From Cognatundibacterium crateris (GTDB lineage Bacteria; Pseudomonadota; Gammaproteobacteria; Burkholderiales; Burkholderiaceae_D): DNA of 64,000 bases. Shown here one piece after another: positions 60,142 through 64,000 of this stretch. Each line of letters begins with the position of its first letter. Position 1 is the first letter of the stretch. Under the pieces are notes generated by a model. It saw nothing but the letters and a program-made list of their open reading frames with translations, was not told where the DNA came from and made no database searches. The DNA lies in contig NZ_JAABOS010000001.1 of NCBI RefSeq assembly GCF_010078235.1, positions 434,001 to 498,000 on the forward strand, read 5' to 3'. A program made the position numbers and the translations under genes.

Positions 60142-61316
60142 TGGCAGCCATCTTCAGCCGTTCCAGGCTGTCTGGACTCACACTGTTAGCAAGCACCGTG
60201 ATGGTGCTTGCCTGTGGTTCAGGCGGTTCTGGTGGAGGTGGCCCCTCCTCAACCCACAATCATGCAACGCCAGTCACCCCGGCACTGAATGGCTTTCCGG
60301 CAGCCGTCATTCCGGCATCAAATCCCTATACCGAGGAAAAAATGCAGCTCGGGCGTCAGCTGTTTTATGACACCCGGCTATCCGGTAATGGCAGCCAGTC
60401 CTGTGCCTCTTGCCATCAGCAAGACAAGGCATTTACCGATGGCCGCCCGCTCGCAATCGGTTCGACCGGCGAAACCCATCCACGCAATTCGCAAGGTCTG
60501 GCCAATGTGGTGTACCACGCGACGCTGACCTGGGCCAATCCGGCATTGACCGAGCTGGAACGACAGATGGAAGTGCCGTTGTTTGGCGAACATCCGGTAG
60601 AAATGGGGATCAATGACCTGAATAAAAACACCGTGCTGTCACGCTTCCGGCAAGATCCGGCAGTGATGAGGCAGTTTCAGGCGGCGTTTCCTAAGGATGC
60701 AGATCCTGTCAGCTTCGCCAATATCATTGCAGCGATTGCGAGCTTTGAACGGGCGCTGGTATCGAGCGATTCCCGTTACGACCAGTTCCTGCAGAAAAAA
60801 GCGACACTGAGCGCATCCGAATTGCGCGGCATGAATTTGTTCATGGGAGAAAAGGCCGAGTGCTTCCATTGCCATGGCAGTTTTAACTTTAATGATCAGG
60901 TGAAGTTCCAGGGATTGTCGCAAATCGACACGCCTTTCCATAACACCGGGCTGTATAACATTGATGGCAAAGGCGGCTTCCCCTTCCCTAACCGCGGCTT
61001 ATTTGAAAGCACTTTACGGGCGCAGGATATGGGTGCATTCCGCGCCCCCAGCTTGCGCAATGTGGCAGTGACTGCGCCGTATATGCATGATGGCTCCATC
61101 GCGACGTTGAAGGATGTGCTGGATTTTTATGCCGCCGGTGGACGGCATATCACTACCGGGATTTACGCCGGAGATGGCAGAACAAATCCGTATAAGAGCG
61201 ATTTAATCACCCGAATCAATCTGAGTGAGCAGGATAAATCGGATCTGATCGATTTCCTCGGCACGCTGACGGATGAGAAATTTCTCAGGAATCCAAGATT
61301 CTCTAATCCCAACTAA
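60141..61316 (+). CDS. mbnH: MbnH-like di-heme peroxidase (MauG family)
   Basis: A 391-residue protein with a lipoprotein-like signal (Cys25) and two heme c motifs, CASCH at residues 88-92 and CFHCH at 241-245. RNSQGLANVVYHATLTWANPALTELERQ and FRAPSLRNVAVTAPYMHDGS are typical of the MauG/CcpA fold. MbnH oxidises a tryptophan in MbnP in the periplasm. It is translationally coupled to mbnP. Secure by motifs and context. Confidence 0.9.
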   Translation: MAAIFSRSRLSGLTLLASTVMVLACGSGGSGGGGPSSTHNHATPVTPALNGFPAAVIPASNPYTEEKMQLGRQLFYDTRLSGNGSQSCASCHQQDKAFTDGRPLAIGSTGETHPRNSQGLANVVYHATLTWANPALTELERQMEVPLFGEHPVEMGINDLNKNTVLSRFRQDPAVMRQFQAAFPKDADPVSFANIIAAIASFERALVSSDSRYDQFLQKKATLSASELRGMNLFMGEKAECFHCHGSFNFNDQVKFQGLSQIDTPFHNTGLYNIDGKGGFPFPNRGLFESTLRAQDMGAFRAPSLRNVAVTAPYMHDGSIATLKDVLDFYAAGGRHITTGIYAGDGRTNPYKSDLITRINLSEQDKSDLIDFLGTLTDEKFLRNPRFSNPN

Positions 61317-61335
61317 AGCCTGAACGACATCAACT

Positions 61336-61357
61336 CCGGGGCCAGTCCCCGGGTTTT
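61336..61357 (+). terminator. Intrinsic terminator after mbnH
   Basis: CCGGGG, five bases, CCCCGG, followed by GTTTT. It lies just before the regulator's ribosome site, so it may limit read-through into it. Confidence 0.55.
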
Positions 61358-61366
61358 GGAGTATGC

Positions 61367-61981
61367 ATGAATTTCCCCATTTGCAATCACACCGCCATCT
61401 TTCTGGCGGCACGGACAGAAATGACAGAACAGCAGGCAGCAAAGCTCTGGTGTGTAAAAAGTGGCGCGATCCGGATTGATACCCTTACACCCGAAGCAGG
61501 AACATGCAAGCCCAGATTTCTGAGGCTGGCGTTGAAAGGAGACCTGATCGGCGTTGAGCGTCTGGCGGCGATGCCGGAACAGCTAAGACTCACTGCAATT
61601 ACTCCAAGCTGTCTGAGTCCGGTGAATTTGGCCGATGAGCAGCAATGGCAGCAATGCGTAATGCAGGCGCTGCTCAGCGCGCACCAGCGTCATCGCGAGG
61701 CGATGGACTTACGTTGCGGCACGGTCGAGGAAAGGGTACGCAAGCTGCTGCAATTGCTAGCCGACTCTGGGCGCGAAGATACGGATACAGATTTACCTTG
61801 TACCTTGCCCAGTCTGGGAAACATGGCGGACATCCTGCTGTCGACGCGTGAAACAATTTGCCGTGCGCTGACGCACTTACGCGATACCCATATGCTGGAA
61901 GACCAAAACCCGGCGCAGTTGAAAAGACGCAGGCTGGAAAACCGCTCCCATCTGATCCGTAATATACAGGCGCTGCAATAA
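61367..61981 (+). CDS. Crp/Fnr-family transcriptional regulator
   Basis: A 204-residue regulator with a short cyclic-nucleotide-binding-like N-terminal domain and a C-terminal Crp-type winged HTH (LPSLGNMADILLSTRETICRALTHLRDTHML). The N-terminal domain lacks the usual cAMP or iron-sulfur cysteine set, so another ligand is likely. GGAG lies five bases before the ATG. It follows mbnH on the same strand and may control that cluster or the NRPS gene after it. Confidence 0.82.
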   Translation: MNFPICNHTAIFLAARTEMTEQQAAKLWCVKSGAIRIDTLTPEAGTCKPRFLRLALKGDLIGVERLAAMPEQLRLTAITPSCLSPVNLADEQQWQQCVMQALLSAHQRHREAMDLRCGTVEERVRKLLQLLADSGREDTDTDLPCTLPSLGNMADILLSTRETICRALTHLRDTHMLEDQNPAQLKRRRLENRSHLIRNIQALQ

Positions 61982-62029
61982 ACTTCATTTCCACGCCCGG
62001 ATTGTTTACTTTTTGGGTTCAACGCAGAG

Positions 62030-62067
62030 ATCCCCAGCGCCTGCAATGTCGCCAGGCTGGGGATTTT
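62030..62067 (+). terminator. Intrinsic terminator after the Crp/Fnr gene
   Basis: ATCCCCAGC and GCTGGGGAT form a 9-bp stem with a GC-rich inner part, followed by TTTT. Confidence 0.7.
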
Positions 62068-62269
62068 GTCGATTTATGTTGAATTTCTGAACTGAATGTG
62101 ACGTTTTACTACATTCCAAGCTTATCAGGATGATAAACTTGACCACGCGCTGCATGTGCCGCCCAGGCAGCTTGTTTAGTATCAGAATCAGCTCCTCACC
62201 AGCAGAAAAAGAAAGAAAATCTGTTGAGCCAGACCTGTTCTGTGATGGTGGTTCCCAAATTGAAACTTT

Positions 62270-64000
62270 ATGTCTTTATCCAGTAGTCCGAACACAGTAA
62301 AACAGATTTTATCCGGCGATATACGCCCGGATCTGCTCCGCCAGGAAGTACTGGCAGATATTCTCGAAGCAACAGCCGACGCACGGCCAGAACACACCGC
62401 GTTGATTTGTGGCGACCTTAGCCTGAGCTATGCCGAATTAAATGCGCGTGCTGATCTGGTCGCTCACCACTTACACCAAGCGGGCGTCGTTCCCGGGCAA
62501 ATTCTGGGTTTGTGGTTGCCGCGTGGGATAGACCTGCTGGTGATGCAGGCCGGGATCGCAAAGACTGGCGCAGCCTGGTTACCCTTTGATGCCGATACAC
62601 CGCCAGAGCGGGTTCTGGTCTGCCTGCAAGATGCGCAGGCATTTGGCTTATTGAGCACCCCGGCCTTAGCGCAGTCCTTAGCTGGCGCAGGTTTGACGAT
62701 CTGGGATAGCGCTGACTTGCTGGTCCCTGCACAGACTACGCTGCAAAGGCGGCAGGGATGTGCAGCAAGCGATCCGGCCTATGTGATTTACACCTCAGGC
62801 TCGACTGGCAAACCCAAGGGCATACTGGTCAATCAGGGCAGTATTTGTCATTTTTTACGCAGCGAAAATGCTGTACTGGGCATACAAGCCAGCGATAAAG
62901 TGTATCAGGGCTTTTCTGTGGCCTTTGATATGTCCTTCGAAGAGATCTGGATCAGTTATCTGGTTGGCGCCAGCTTGTGGATCGCGCCTAAGGAAATCAC
63001 TGGGGACCCGGATGCACTGCCACTGGCATTGGCGGCAAACCAGATCACGGTACTGCACGCTGTCCCTACCCTGCTGGCCTTATTTACTCAGGACGTACCC
63101 AGCCTGCGCTTAATCAATCTGGGCGGTGAAATGTGCCCGGAATCGCTGGTGGCGAAATGGAGTCGTACTGGCCGCCAGATGTTTAACACCTACGGCCCGA
63201 CTGAGGCCACGGTCTCTGCCAGCCTGGCGCAACTGTATCCGGATCAGCCTGTCACGATAGGCAAGCCGCTGCCTAACTATTCCATGATGGTGATTTCCAC
63301 TGAGCTGGAGCAAGGCCTGCGTTTATTGGATGTGGGTGAAACCGGAGAACTGTGCATTTCCGGACCCGGTGTTGCATGCGGTTATCTGGGCCGCCCTGAT
63401 CTGACGAAGGAAAAATTCCTGAGTAATCCCTGGTCGCAATCTGAGCACGATCAGCGCCTGTATCGTACCGGTGACCTGGCAATTATTCAGGCAGATGGCA
63501 GTATTCAATGTCTGGGTCGGGCCGATGATCAGGTGAAGATACGCGGCTTCCGCGTCGAACTGGGTGAAATCGAAACTCTGCTGGCGCAACAGCCAGGCGT
63601 AGGAACAGTCGCCGTCGTACTTAGAAAAGACCAGGATATTGATCAGATCGTCGCTTTCATCGTGCGCGATACTGCACATGTTGATAATGAAGATCATGCT
63701 GCCTTTGTAAGCCGTTTGCGTCAGCAACTGGCAACGGCGCTGCCGCCTTACATGCTGCCAGCGCGTTTCGAATTACTGGAAGCTGTGGTGCGTCTGACCT
63801 CAGGAAAAATCGACCGCAATCATTTGAAACGCCTGGAACTGAGCGCAGCCCTTGCGACTGGAGAATCAGACCTTCCTGAAAATCCGGCTGAAGCATGTCT
63901 GTTCCCGGCCTTAGCGCATTTGTTCCCCGGGCAAGCCATCCTGCGCTCAGCTGACTTCTTCCGTGATCTGGGCGGTCACTCCTTACTGGCAGCGCGTCTG
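62270..64000 (+). CDS. Pls/PosA-like NRPS, N-terminal adenylation domain and start of carrier domain (cut by window edge)
   Basis: The visible 577 codons begin at an ATG at 62270. An adenylation domain spans residues about 30-520, with VIYTSGSTGKPKG (A3), FNTYGPTEATV (A5), YRTGDLA (A7), GRADDQVKIRGFRVELGEIE (A8) and LTSGKIDR with the catalytic Lys (A10). A carrier-domain motif DLGGHSLLAAR follows and the window ends. Adenylation first, without a condensation domain, fits the Pls/PosA single-module NRPS family, whose unseen C-terminal part is membrane-bound. Substrate residues were not read. A terminator precedes it, so it has its own promoter. Confidence 0.88.
   Translation, partial: MSLSSSPNTVKQILSGDIRPDLLRQEVLADILEATADARPEHTALICGDLSLSYAELNARADLVAHHLHQAGVVPGQILGLWLPRGIDLLVMQAGIAKTGAAWLPFDADTPPERVLVCLQDAQAFGLLSTPALAQSLAGAGLTIWDSADLLVPAQTTLQRRQGCAASDPAYVIYTSGSTGKPKGILVNQGSICHFLRSENAVLGIQASDKVYQGFSVAFDMSFEEIWISYLVGASLWIAPKEITGDPDALPLALAANQITVLHAVPTLLALFTQDVPSLRLINLGGEMCPESLVAKWSRTGRQMFNTYGPTEATVSASLAQLYPDQPVTIGKPLPNYSMMVISTELEQGLRLLDVGETGELCISGPGVACGYLGRPDLTKEKFLSNPWSQSEHDQRLYRTGDLAIIQADGSIQCLGRADDQVKIRGFRVELGEIETLLAQQPGVGTVAVVLRKDQDIDQIVAFIVRDTAHVDNEDHAAFVSRLRQQLATALPPYMLPARFELLEAVVRLTSGKIDRNHLKRLELSAALATGESDLPENPAEACLFPALAHLFPGQAILRSADFFRDLGGHSLLAARL

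Overview
The window looks like chromosome of a betaproteobacterium, most likely Burkholderiales of the Oxalobacteraceae type. The grounds are gene content and order: feoAB, a complete urtABCDE operon, an alternative oxidase beside flavohemoglobin, MbnP/MbnH and a stand-alone NRPS. No rRNA, intact tRNA or CRISPR array was seen. The organism call is inference; no marker gene here fixes the genus.

Left part (1-28 kb), ordinary chromosome with a few accessory genes. feoB (cut by the window edge) and feoA lie behind a Fur-like box. A KfrA-like coiled-coil DNA-binding gene is divergent from a tyrosine recombinase, with two dyads between them. A HAF-repeat protein is followed by the urea ABC transporter operon urtABCDE, which has a sigma54-type promoter. 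Next is a nitric-oxide response operon: group III truncated hemoglobin, an alternative oxidase fused to a DUF1971-like domain, and flavohemoglobin, behind a perfect NsrR-like palindrome. A two-gene module (PIN-like nuclease overlapping an 806-residue helical-repeat protein) follows. A nucleoside hydrolase and a periplasmic c-type cytochrome sit behind a second sigma54-type promoter with upstream dyads. Then come LysR with a divergent alcohol dehydrogenase-like oxidoreductase, a phytase-like/esterase-like lipoprotein, a secreted possible CYTH-like protein and a FemAB/GNAT-like protein.

Middle (29.28-56.82 kb), a large integron-type cassette array with no integrase in the window. Small plus-strand genes, mostly of unknown function and many encoding membrane proteins, are separated by attC recombination sites (R'' box usually GCCTAAC, R' box usually GTTAGGC). 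A gene-less cassette of about 260 bp recurs through the array: nine recognisable copies in the first 12 kb, one moderately diverged copy and two diverged cores further on. Every copy carries a sigma70-type promoter with a TTGCCA-like -35, exactly 17 bp, and a TACAAT-like -10. Every copy from which an attC can still be recognised has an ATG about 28 nt below the expected start, opening a 25-codon frame that runs across the attC and usually stops inside its R' box, a few bases before the next gene. The array therefore looks like units of one to three genes, each behind its own mobile promoter and leader peptide. Notable cargo includes an AAA ATPase with a PD-(D/E)XK-like partner (candidate defence pair), a TlpA-like thioredoxin, GrpB, two GNAT acetyltransferases, and DUF6678-, DUF7000- and DUF1439-like proteins. 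The distal part is decayed, with truncated genes and eroded attC sites.

Right part (57.2-64 kb), a probable copper-related cluster: DUF2946-like protein, small membrane protein, outer-membrane beta-barrel protein, MbnP and MbnH. A Crp/Fnr-type regulator follows, then the start of a Pls/PosA-like NRPS that runs off the window.
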